Below are positions 24,488-31,411 of a stretch of 32,814 bases of DNA, piece after piece. The position numbers and the translations under genes were made by a program. The stretch comes from Desulfuromonas sp. (GTDB lineage Bacteria > Desulfobacterota > Desulfuromonadia > Desulfuromonadales > BM103): NCBI GenBank assembly GCA_012026975.1, contig VEPG01000069.1, forward strand, positions 1 through 32,814, in the 5' to 3' direction. The stretch's first letter is position 1. Each line of letters starts with the position of its first letter. The notes under the pieces were generated by a model, which was given only the letters and a program-made list of their open reading frames with translations, did no database searches and had not been told where the DNA came from.

Positions 24488-25750
24488 ATGAATCCGGTCA
24501 TCGAACGATACAAAATCGGCATTCGCCAGTTCATCAACGGACTGTTCGGCGTCCTGTTCGTGGGGGGGCGGGCCTTTTATGGCTGGATGATGTTTCTGAC
24601 GGTGGTCATTGCGGCAGGAACGGCAACCTACGCGTCGCAACTTGTGCATGGCATGACGGTCACCAACATGACCGACCAGGTATCATGGGGTTTCTATATC
24701 TCCAACTTCACGTTTCTCGTCGGGGTGGCCGCCGCCGCGGTGCTGCTGGTGATCCCCGCCTATCTCTATCATTTCAAGTCCATCAAGAAGATCGTGGCCT
24801 TCGGCGAACTGCTCGCCGTTATCGCGGTCGGCATGGCCATGCTCTTCGTCCTGGTCGATCTTGGCCGCCCCGACCGGTTCTGGCACATCCTCCCCGGGCT
24901 TGGGCGTCTGAACTTCCCGTCGTCGATCCTCGCCTGGGACATCCTGGCCCTCAACGGCTATCTGCTGCTCAACCTCACCATCACCAGCTATACCGGCGGC
25001 TGTACCTATTTTGGCAGAGAACCCGACAAACGCCTGGTGATCCCCCTGATCCTGCTCTCCATTCCCTGGGCCATCGGCATACATACGGTCACGGCCTATC
25101 TCTACAACGGGCTGCCGGCCCGGCCCTTCTGGAATGCCTCCATCCTGGCTCCGCGTTTTCTCGCCTCGGCATTTTGCGCCGGGCCGGCCCTGATGATCAT
25201 CATCTTCCAGATCTTGCGGAAGGTCATGAATTTCCGGGTGCAGGACCAGGCCATCTTCAAGCTCGCGGAAATCGTCTCCTACGCCATGGCAATCAATCTG
25301 TTTCTCATGTTCGCGGAGATTTTCAAGGAGTACTACTCGGGCACCGTGCATCTGGCTTCCATGCAATACCTGTACGAAGGGCTGCATGGTCACCATCGGC
25401 TGGTTCCCTGGATCTGGACCGCGACGGCGTTCAATCTGATCGGTTTTGTGCTGTTTCTGCTTCCCAAAACGCGGGAAAGGTTTCTCACCCTGAATATCGG
25501 CTGCCTGCTCATTTTCGTCGGGATCTGGATCGAGAAGGGGCTGGGGCTGATCATCCCCGGGTTCATCCCCGACACCCTGCATGAAATCTACGAATATTCA
25601 CCGTCACTCCGGGAAATCACCATCGGCCTTGGCATCTGGGCTCTGGGCTGCCTGCTGTATACGCTGGCCGTAAGAACGGTGATCGCCCTGGATACGGGTC
25701 GGCTGCGGCACCCCGGAGCCCCCGCCATGATCCGCGAGGAAGACGACTGA
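24488..25750 (+). CDS. NrfD/DsrP-like membrane subunit
   Basis: The 420-residue integral membrane protein has about ten helices and belongs to the NrfD/PsrC family, which carries a quinol site and partners periplasmic ferredoxins. Blocks such as SWGFYISNFTFLVGVAAAAV, LGRPDRFWHILPGLGRLN followed by FPSSILAWD, and FIPDTLHEIYEYSPSLREIT resemble DsrP more than short NrfD proteins. It should be the membrane anchor of the complex formed by the four genes before it. ATG 24488 is preferred since GAGGA precedes it; ATG 24473 overlaps the flavoprotein stop by one base and is also possible. The next gene starts four bases after its stop. Confidence 0.92.
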   Translation: MNPVIERYKIGIRQFINGLFGVLFVGGRAFYGWMMFLTVVIAAGTATYASQLVHGMTVTNMTDQVSWGFYISNFTFLVGVAAAAVLLVIPAYLYHFKSIKKIVAFGELLAVIAVGMAMLFVLVDLGRPDRFWHILPGLGRLNFPSSILAWDILALNGYLLLNLTITSYTGGCTYFGREPDKRLVIPLILLSIPWAIGIHTVTAYLYNGLPARPFWNASILAPRFLASAFCAGPALMIIIFQILRKVMNFRVQDQAIFKLAEIVSYAMAINLFLMFAEIFKEYYSGTVHLASMQYLYEGLHGHHRLVPWIWTATAFNLIGFVLFLLPKTRERFLTLNIGCLLIFVGIWIEKGLGLIIPGFIPDTLHEIYEYSPSLREITIGLGIWALGCLLYTLAVRTVIALDTGRLRHPGAPAMIREEDD

Positions 25751-25753
25751 GCC

Positions 25754-26533
25754 ATGGGAAAAATCCTGGAACTGGTTGGCGGACCGCCCGCATCCGGCAA
25801 GACCACCTATGTCCGGACCACCTACGGCAATCGTAGCGGCAGGGAGTTTGTGCATCTCGATTATGATGCCATGGTTGTCAGGGAGGTGGCAAAAACTCAC
25901 GGGGAAGTCAGGGAACAGGATGTTCGGGACTATGTCAGCATGGTTTACGGTCGCGAGCGCTCCACGGTGATTTATGGAGATGCTGCGCGGGTGACAGTCG
26001 ACTGGCCATTTTGTATCTCGAAAAGAGCCGAGGAGTATATGTCCATCGGCCGCATGGCGGGGCGCTTCATTGAGTGCAACTTTTTTACCGCCCAGGCGAC
26101 TGAAGCCTGGAAAAGGGCGCTGACCAGACATGTCGCTGGCGAATATAATGCATTTACCGTTTTTTTTAACAAGGAACTCGATATTGCCGAAGCCCTGCGG
26201 CCGACTTTCAAAATATTCCTGGAGGCACATCATGATATGCCGGCTTCGGTCGAAAGGATTTTCCCCCAGGCCGATGCAGCCTATCTTTGGGACAACAACG
26301 AGAGAGACGCAACGCCGGTGATCATTGCGCGCTGCAAAAAAGGCGAAACGATCGAAATTATCGATAAAGTCGGGTGGGATAAGTTTCAATACAAGAGGGA
26401 AATCGATATCTATGCACAGTTCGAAGTGCTGGGCAGTCAAGTGGAAGAATACCAGGGGAAACCAAGAACTTTGTTTAATATCAGATATAACAACCTGATC
26501 CGTGGCAAATCCGACAAAGTCTTCATACTGTAG
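25754..26533 (+). CDS. P-loop NTPase of unknown function (kinase/zeta-toxin-like)
   Basis: The 259-residue soluble protein starts with a Walker A motif, GGPPASGKTTY (residues 9-19), followed by HLDYDAMV. This is the arrangement of small AAA/zeta-toxin/nucleotide-kinase folds. IFLEAHHDMPASVERIFPQA and ARCKKGETIEIIDKVGWDKF have no match I recognise. Base composition is visibly more AT-rich than both neighbours, especially after 26000. It follows the NrfD gene by three bases without a good ribosome site, so it looks translationally coupled to the redox cluster. It could be a maturation ATPase for that complex or an inserted unrelated gene; I cannot tell. Confidence 0.8.
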   Translation: MGKILELVGGPPASGKTTYVRTTYGNRSGREFVHLDYDAMVVREVAKTHGEVREQDVRDYVSMVYGRERSTVIYGDAARVTVDWPFCISKRAEEYMSIGRMAGRFIECNFFTAQATEAWKRALTRHVAGEYNAFTVFFNKELDIAEALRPTFKIFLEAHHDMPASVERIFPQADAAYLWDNNERDATPVIIARCKKGETIEIIDKVGWDKFQYKREIDIYAQFEVLGSQVEEYQGKPRTLFNIRYNNLIRGKSDKVFIL

Positions 26534-26560
26534 TCTGTGCCGGGAGCCGGGTGATATCCC

Positions 26561-27313
26561 ATGACAGCTGCCACCGATCCATTCATACTGACCGTGCTGG
26601 CTGCGGCGATCTTCGCCGTGGCCGTGCTTTACGCCAGCGTCGGCCATGGCGGTGCTTCGGGGTATCTCGCGGTCATGGCTCTGTTCGGTCTGGCACCGGC
26701 AACCCTCAAACCGACCGCCCTGCTGCTCAACATCCTGGTTGCCGGCATCGCCCTGACGGCCTTCGGCCGGGCCGGGCATTTCCGCTGGCGGTTGTTCTGG
26801 CCCTTCGCCGTCACCTCGATCCCCGCCAGCTTTCTCGGCGGAGCGCTGAGCCTGCCGCCGGATCTCTACCGGCCGCTGCTCGGCGCCATCCTGCTTTTCT
26901 CCGCCGTGCGCCTGCTGCTGCGCCGGGCAGCCGAGTCGGACCAGACCTGTCGTGATGTGCCGGTTGTCATCGCCCTGCTCGCCGGCGCGCTGCTCGGCCT
27001 GCTGTCCGGTTTGACCGGGGTCGGCGGCGGGATCTTCCTCAGCCCGCTCCTGCTCTTTTTCGGGTGGGCCACGGTTCGTGAAACCGCCGCGGTGGCGGCG
27101 CTGTTCATCATGGCCAATTCGGCAGCCGGGCTGCTGGGCCATCTTGGCAGCCTGCAGGCAGTCCCGGCCTTTGCGCTGTTGCTCGCCGTGGCCGCCGGCG
27201 CCGGCGGCCAGGGCGGGGCGCTGCTCGGCAGCCGGCGCCTGCCACCTGCCGCCATAGCACAGCTGCTGGCCGCGGTCTTGACGATTGCCGGGATCAAGCT
27301 GATACTTCTCTGA
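26561..27313 (+). CDS. TauE/SafE (TSUP) family permease
   Basis: The 250-residue protein has about eight membrane helices in two similar halves. The first half carries ASVGHGGASGYLAVMALFGL and KPTALLLNI, the second LLSGLTGVGGGIFLSPLLL and AAVAALFIMANSAAGL. These paired Gly-rich blocks define TSUP transporters of sulfite, sulfonates, sulfoacetate or related anions. The substrate cannot be read from sequence. It sits directly before mobA-mobB and moeA, so a role linked to molybdopterin sulfur chemistry or oxyanion export is possible but unproven. The start at 26561 has GGGTGA about eight bases upstream. Confidence 0.9.
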   Translation: MTAATDPFILTVLAAAIFAVAVLYASVGHGGASGYLAVMALFGLAPATLKPTALLLNILVAGIALTAFGRAGHFRWRLFWPFAVTSIPASFLGGALSLPPDLYRPLLGAILLFSAVRLLLRRAAESDQTCRDVPVVIALLAGALLGLLSGLTGVGGGIFLSPLLLFFGWATVRETAAVAALFIMANSAAGLLGHLGSLQAVPAFALLLAVAAGAGGQGGALLGSRRLPPAAIAQLLAAVLTIAGIKLILL

Positions 27314-27334
27314 AACAACGTCTTCGGGAGCTCC

Positions 27335-28447
27335 ATGCCGCAATCACCACAAGATCACTGGCCGGATGTCGCCGGCGCCCTGCTCGCCGGGGGGCGCGGC
27401 ACGCGCATGGGTGGCGACAAGGCAACGTTGAAGCTGGCCGGCGTGCCGCTTTGGCAGTGCGGCGAACGGGTTTTGTCCAATCTGTTCAGTCACGTGTTCA
27501 TTGCCGGCGCTCGGCCCGATCTGGCCACCCCCGAGCGCCCGAGTTACCCCGACACTCATCCCGGCAGTGCCCTGGGCGGACTGGCCACGGCGTTGGCCCA
27601 TGCCGGTCGCGACTGGGTTTGCGTCCTCCCCTGCGACCTGCCATACCCGTCGGCGGCCCTGCTGACTACCCTGCTCGCCAACCGGGACGGTGTGCAGGCC
27701 GTGGTGCCGCGCACCCCGCGCGGCTGCGAGCCGCTGATCGCCTGCTATTATCGCAGCTGCCTCCCCGTCGTCAGGGAGCAGCTGGAGCGGGGCAGCCTGC
27801 GTCTGACCGACCTGCTCGCTCGGCTGAACACCCGCTTCCTGGAGCCGGAACGGCTTCCGGCCGGATGGCGGCGGGCGCTGCGCAACCTGAACACGCCGGC
27901 CGACCTGGCCAATCTGCAGCGGATTCCGCCGGCGGTCACCTTCGTGGCGCGCAGCGGCACCGGCAAAACCACCCTGCTGGAGAAATTGATCCATGAACTG
28001 GTGCGACGCGGCTGGACCGTTGGCGCCCTCAAGCATGATGCTCACCGCTTCGAGATCGACCATGAAGGGAAGGACAGCTGGCGGCTGACCCAAGCCGGTG
28101 CGAGCGTGACCGCCATCAGTTCGCCGGCCAAAAGTGCGGTCATTCGCCGGCATGATCTGGAACCGACCGTCGAAGCGCTGCTGGCGGAATTCATCGGCAT
28201 GGACCTGGTCCTGACCGAGGGGTTCAAACGCAGCCGCCTGCCTAAAATCGAGGTGCATCGGACAGCCCTGGATGTCCCGCTGCTGTGTCGCGGTGAGTTT
28301 CATGACCCGACACTGGTGGCGGTGGCAAGCGATGTACAGCTGGCTGTCGATGTGCCGGTCTTCGGTTTGGCGGAGATCGACCGCCTTGCCGATTTCCTTG
28401 AACGGAACTTTCTCGACCCTGCGTTTGACAATTCATTGCCGGCATGA
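27335..28447 (+). CDS. mobAB: MobA-MobB fusion, molybdopterin-guanine dinucleotide synthesis
   Basis: In this 370-residue bifunctional protein, residues 1-195 are MobA (GTP-binding LLAGGRGTRMGGDKATL, metal-site VLPCDLP near 98-103), which attaches GMP to Mo-molybdopterin. Residues 198-365 are MobB (P-loop SGTGKTTLLEKL, VGALKHDAHRFEIDHEGKDSWR, LTEGFKRSRLPKIEV), a GTP-binding partner. The P-loop begins ARSGTGKT, with alanine where glycine is usual. Mo-bisMGD is the cofactor of NarG, so the gene fits the nar neighbourhood. GGGAG lies four bases before the start. moeA follows 25 bases later. Confidence 0.93.
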   Translation: MPQSPQDHWPDVAGALLAGGRGTRMGGDKATLKLAGVPLWQCGERVLSNLFSHVFIAGARPDLATPERPSYPDTHPGSALGGLATALAHAGRDWVCVLPCDLPYPSAALLTTLLANRDGVQAVVPRTPRGCEPLIACYYRSCLPVVREQLERGSLRLTDLLARLNTRFLEPERLPAGWRRALRNLNTPADLANLQRIPPAVTFVARSGTGKTTLLEKLIHELVRRGWTVGALKHDAHRFEIDHEGKDSWRLTQAGASVTAISSPAKSAVIRRHDLEPTVEALLAEFIGMDLVLTEGFKRSRLPKIEVHRTALDVPLLCRGEFHDPTLVAVASDVQLAVDVPVFGLAEIDRLADFLERNFLDPAFDNSLPA

Positions 28448-28472
28448 CCGGATCGATTCCCTGGAGGTGCGG

Positions 28473-29666
28473 ATGATTAGCTATCAGGAAGCTTTACAGT
28501 TGGTTCTCGACCGGATCCGGCCGCTGCCGCCGGTCGAGGTGCCACTTGAGCAGGCGGGCGGACTGGTGCTGGCCGAGACCGTTGCCGCCCGCTGGGATAT
28601 GCCGCCGGCCGACAACTCGGCCATGGACGGCTTTGCCTTCGCCTGGAGAGAAATGCGGGCGGAGGAGGAGTTGACTGTGATCGGCAGCGTCTATGCCGGC
28701 GCCTGCTGGAACGGGGCGATCGGTCCGGGTGAGGCGATCCGGATCATGACCGGCTCGCCGCTGCCGGTCGGATGCGACTCAGTGGTACCGCTCGAAGACG
28801 TGGTCGCGACCGGTGACGGCATCCGGTTGCCGGCCCTGGTAAAAAAAGGGCAGCATGTACGTCGGCAGGGTGAGGAATTCCACGATGGCGAACGGCTGCT
28901 GGAGGCAGGCACGCCACTTTGGGCTGGGGAGATCGGCCTGCTGGCCGCCGCCGGCATTGCCCGGGTGCGGGTGCACCCCGCGCCGCGAGCCGCGCTCCTT
29001 TCCACCGGCGACGAGCTGGTTGAACTGGGACAGACGCCGGGACCGGGGCAGATCGTCAACTCCAACCTCTATCTGCTCTCCTCCCGCCTGCGCGAGGAGG
29101 GATGCGCCGTTCTCCCCCTGGGTTTGTGCCGGGACGAGCCGGCGGCCCTGGCCCGCCACCTGGCCGCAGGCGAGCAGGCCGACCTGATTCTCTCCACCGG
29201 CGGGGTCTCGGTCGGCGATCGCGACTACCTGCGTGAAGCTCTTGCCACCCGAGATTTTGAAACAGTCTTCTGGAAAGTGGCTATCAAGCCGGGGAAACCG
29301 GTACTTTTCGGTCTGTTCAACGGCCTGCCGGTCTTCGGCCTGCCGGGCAATCCGGCCGCGGCCGCGGCCACCTTCGAATTGTTCGTGCGCCCGGCGCTGC
29401 GCCGCCTGGCCGGTTTTTCAACGGTGGGTCCGCCGCGCCTGAATGCAATTCTCGACATGGAAATCCGTGGAGACGCGAAGCGTGAATGCTTCCTTTGGGG
29501 GCACATCGACGAGATCGATGGCCGCAGGATGTTCCATCCCTCGCCCCGTCAGGGCTCGGGGCAGAACCGCAGCCTGCAGGGGGCGAGGGCGATGCTCCCC
29601 GTGCCGGCCGGGTGTGATGTGATCCAGGCTGGAAGAGACGTCGAGGTGATGATGATCCGCTATTGA
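28473..29666 (+). CDS. moeA: molybdopterin molybdenumtransferase
   Basis: The 397-residue protein has the full MoeA pattern: MPPADNSAMDGFAFAWRE near 44-61, GSPLPVGCDSVVPLED, LSTGDELVELGQTPGPGQIV, STGGVSVGDRDYL, and KPGKPVLFGLFNGLPVFGLP followed by GNPAAAAATFE. MoeA inserts molybdate into adenylated molybdopterin in the cytoplasm. The start at 28473 has GGAGG five bases upstream and begins MISYQEALQLVLDRI as in the family; a longer open frame upstream belongs to the other frame of mobAB. It is probably the last gene of the plus-strand unit. No terminator was found after it. Confidence 0.95.
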   Translation: MISYQEALQLVLDRIRPLPPVEVPLEQAGGLVLAETVAARWDMPPADNSAMDGFAFAWREMRAEEELTVIGSVYAGACWNGAIGPGEAIRIMTGSPLPVGCDSVVPLEDVVATGDGIRLPALVKKGQHVRRQGEEFHDGERLLEAGTPLWAGEIGLLAAAGIARVRVHPAPRAALLSTGDELVELGQTPGPGQIVNSNLYLLSSRLREEGCAVLPLGLCRDEPAALARHLAAGEQADLILSTGGVSVGDRDYLREALATRDFETVFWKVAIKPGKPVLFGLFNGLPVFGLPGNPAAAAATFELFVRPALRRLAGFSTVGPPRLNAILDMEIRGDAKRECFLWGHIDEIDGRRMFHPSPRQGSGQNRSLQGARAMLPVPAGCDVIQAGRDVEVMMIRY

Positions 29667-29707
29667 CGGCGGCCCAATACCGAAAGTCTTATTGAGCGCT
29701 GCATCGC

Positions 29708-29735
29708 TTGGGTTGCTGAGTTTATCTGTTAAAAT
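29708..29735 (+). promoter_or_regulatory. weak candidate promoter of the triheme lipoprotein
   Basis: TTGGGT (29708-29713), a 16-base spacer and TAAAAT (29730-29735). The -10 match is good and the -35 is poor. Confidence 0.3.
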
Positions 29736-29769
29736 GGCAATGAACATGATCGCCACGGGGAGATGGAAC

Positions 29770-30105
29770 ATGCGATACATGGCCGCGGTGTTGCTGATTT
29801 CCGTAATTCCGATGATCTCTGCCTGCAACTCACGGGAGCAATCTCCCGGCAAGCCGGCCGACGCGAACGCTTCAGCGGCAAAGAGCACTCCGGTTCCCGA
29901 CGTCGTTGTCCTTGAAACAAGTCAAGGGAAGGTCACCCTTCCTCATCTTGCTCACGCCAAAAAGTTCCACTGCAATACGTGTCACAGCGAAGTTGAACCG
30001 GGCAAGATCGCCTGGGATATGAAAACGGCTCACGCCTATTGTCGGGATTGTCACCGATCGAAGGGGTCTGGGCCGTCAACCTGCGCGGGATGCCATAAGA
30101 AGTAA
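29770..30105 (+). CDS. triheme c-type cytochrome lipoprotein (c7-like)
   Basis: The 111-residue protein has a lipoprotein signal (MRYMAAVLLISVIPMISAC, lipobox ISAC with C19), a disordered Ala/Pro linker (about 20-45), and a compact domain with three heme motifs: CNTCH (68-72), CRDCH (91-95) and CAGCH (105-109). Spaced histidines (H59, H62, H67, H88) fit bis-His ligation. VTLPHLAHAKKFHCNTCH is typical of the cytochrome c7/c3 family. It should shuttle electrons in the periplasm while tethered to a membrane. ATG 29770 is chosen because GGAG lies seven bases upstream and the signal begins there. It lies directly before the CRP/FNR regulator. Confidence 0.88.
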   Translation: MRYMAAVLLISVIPMISACNSREQSPGKPADANASAAKSTPVPDVVVLETSQGKVTLPHLAHAKKFHCNTCHSEVEPGKIAWDMKTAHAYCRDCHRSKGSGPSTCAGCHKK

Positions 30106-30107
30106 CC

Positions 30108-30136
30108 TTGTCTAACGGTCTCTTCTTCTTTATCAA
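30108..30136 (+). promoter_or_regulatory. candidate promoter of the CRP/FNR regulator
   Basis: TTGTCT (30108-30113), a 17-base spacer and TATCAA (30131-30136) precede the gene at 30176 by about 40 bases. Each hexamer matches four of six consensus positions. No FNR-type box is seen here, so self-regulation through such a box is not indicated. Confidence 0.35.
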
Positions 30137-30175
30137 CGGTTGCCGAGAGTAAATGATTCTGATAAGTTCAGAGTC

Positions 30176-30853
30176 ATGAACCTCTCCGTAATCCTCAAGA
30201 GCATCCCTCTGTTTGCCGGCCTCGGCGAGGCCGATCTCGATGCTTTGCAGCAGATTGCCCGGGTTCGCGACTACCAGCGGGGAGAACTGCTCTTCTCCGA
30301 CGGCGAGAAGGCGGAAGGGTTCTTCGTCGTACTCGACGGCAAGGTCAAGGTCTACAAGCTGTCCAGCGAGGGGAAGGAGCGCATCCTGCACATCGTTCAC
30401 CCAGGCGGGACCTTTGCCGAGGCGGCGATCTTCGGCAACGGGCTTTATCCGGCCTATGCTGAGCCGCTGCTGGCCAGCCGCCTGCTGTTCATCCCCAAGG
30501 ACGGATTCCTGCAGCTGCTGGCGTCCAACGGGCGGATCGCCATCAACATGATTGCCGGCCTCTCGCGGTTCCTGCGGCAGTTCGCGCAGCAGGTCGAAGA
30601 GCTGACCTTCAAGGATGTGCCGTCGCGCCTGGCCCGCTACCTGCTCGATCTCTCCAAGGGGAAACGGATGACGGTGGAGCTGCCGATCTCCAAGAGCCAG
30701 CTCGCGTCCAACCTCGGCACCGTCAGCGAAACCTTCTCCCGCACCCTGCGCAAGCTGTCCGATGACGACTTGATCCGCGTGAACGGCAAGCGCATCGAAA
30801 TCCTCGATATCGAACGGCTCGAAGAACTCGCGGAAAAATGCAAGGAAGCCTGA
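30176..30853 (+). CDS. CRP/FNR-family regulator, DNR-like
   Basis: The 225-residue protein has a cyclic-nucleotide-like sensor domain (about 8-125), a long dimer helix (126-150) and a winged helix-turn-helix (165-210). The recognition helix has E185-T-F-S188-R189, the same E-xx-SR set with which FNR reads TTGAT half-sites. It lacks the cysteines that hold the FNR iron-sulfur cluster (only C222 exists), so it is not oxygen-sensing FNR itself. DNR/NNR proteins share these features and sense NO, probably through heme. Three matching boxes occur in this window (20429, 30912, 31341), and this gene product is the obvious candidate to bind them. ATG 30176 has no strong ribosome site. Confidence 0.9.
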   Translation: MNLSVILKSIPLFAGLGEADLDALQQIARVRDYQRGELLFSDGEKAEGFFVVLDGKVKVYKLSSEGKERILHIVHPGGTFAEAAIFGNGLYPAYAEPLLASRLLFIPKDGFLQLLASNGRIAINMIAGLSRFLRQFAQQVEELTFKDVPSRLARYLLDLSKGKRMTVELPISKSQLASNLGTVSETFSRTLRKLSDDDLIRVNGKRIEILDIERLEELAEKCKEA

Positions 30854-30877
30854 TTTCTTTCGTCAACCCGTATGAAA

Positions 30878-30905
30878 GCCGCCTGTTACCGCAGGCGGTT
30901 TTTTT
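30878..30905 (+). terminator. intrinsic terminator of the regulator gene
   Basis: CCGCCTG (30879-30885) and CAGGCGG (30892-30898) pair around a 6-base loop and are followed by seven T. Confidence 0.9.
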
Positions 30906-30911
30906 GTGCCC

Positions 30912-30953
30912 TTGATGCGGGTCAAGACGAGCTGCCCGGTTCTGCGTTAAGAT
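30912..30953 (+). promoter_or_regulatory. FNR/DNR-type class II promoter of the YgbA-family gene
   Basis: TTGATGCGGGTCAA (30912-30925) is a nine-of-ten box. TAAGAT (30948-30953) has its centre exactly 32 bases downstream, as for class II activation. The start would fall at about 30960, the A of the gene's ATG. In the same orientation this box and the nar box differ at one base of 14. Confidence 0.72.
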
Positions 30954-30959
30954 CAAGAC

Positions 30960-31337
30960 ATGAAGCAACGGAACCAGCCGACACAAGCGCTGACGCACCG
31001 GGAAGCCAAGGATCTCAAGATCCTGGCGCTGTTCACCTCGGTCTACTGCCGGGCTCATCATGACGGGCCGTGGACGGCCCCGGTGGCGGCCGATCCGGAG
31101 TTGCGCCGGCTGCCGTTGCGCAAATATCCGGTCTGCGCCGACTGTGCCGGATTTCTCGGTTATGCCTTTGAACGTCGCCTGCGCTGCCCGCTCGAGGAAA
31201 AACCGTCCTGCAAGCACTGCCCGGTGCATTGCTACAAGCCCGGTCACCGCGAAAAGGTTCGCGAGATCATGCGCTTTTCCGGGCAGTACCTGATCAGGCG
31301 CGGACGCCTCGACCTGCTCTGGCATTATCTGTTCTGA
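30960..31337 (+). CDS. YgbA-family protein (nitrous oxide-stimulated promoter family)
   Basis: The 125-residue cysteine-rich protein has the conserved pattern of the YgbA_NO family: HREAKDLKILALF, VYCRAHH, VCADCAGFLGYAFERRLRCP, CKHCPVHCYKPGHREKVREI and MRFSG. Cysteines lie at 30, 59, 62, 76, 84, 87 and 91. E. coli ygbA is induced by nitric oxide and linked to recovery from nitrosative stress; the biochemical role is not clear to me. The cysteines suggest metal or Fe-S binding. No ribosome site precedes the only plausible ATG, and the predicted transcript start falls on it, so a leaderless mRNA is possible. Confidence 0.87.
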   Translation: MKQRNQPTQALTHREAKDLKILALFTSVYCRAHHDGPWTAPVAADPELRRLPLRKYPVCADCAGFLGYAFERRLRCPLEEKPSCKHCPVHCYKPGHREKVREIMRFSGQYLIRRGRLDLLWHYLF

Positions 31338-31340
31338 GTT

Positions 31341-31382
31341 TTGACGGCGGTCAAGGTGAGGCTGCGATAAAGCGGGTAGGGT
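31341..31382 (+). promoter_or_regulatory. FNR/DNR-type box before the ferredoxin-like gene
   Basis: TTGACGGCGGTCAA (31341-31354) is a symmetric TTGAC-N4-GTCAA dyad just after the ygbA-family stop. A weak -10-like TAGGGT (31377-31382) lies at the class II distance of 32 bases between centres, giving a leader of about 23 bases. Confidence 0.6.
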
Positions 31383-31411
31383 AGGCGCAGTTCAAACAAA
31401 GGAGATAAATC

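Noticed and set aside
25604-27343. A 579-codon minus-strand open frame
   Set aside because: Antisense to the P-loop and TauE/SafE genes; composition is Gln/Gly/Arg-biased as expected for a mirror frame.
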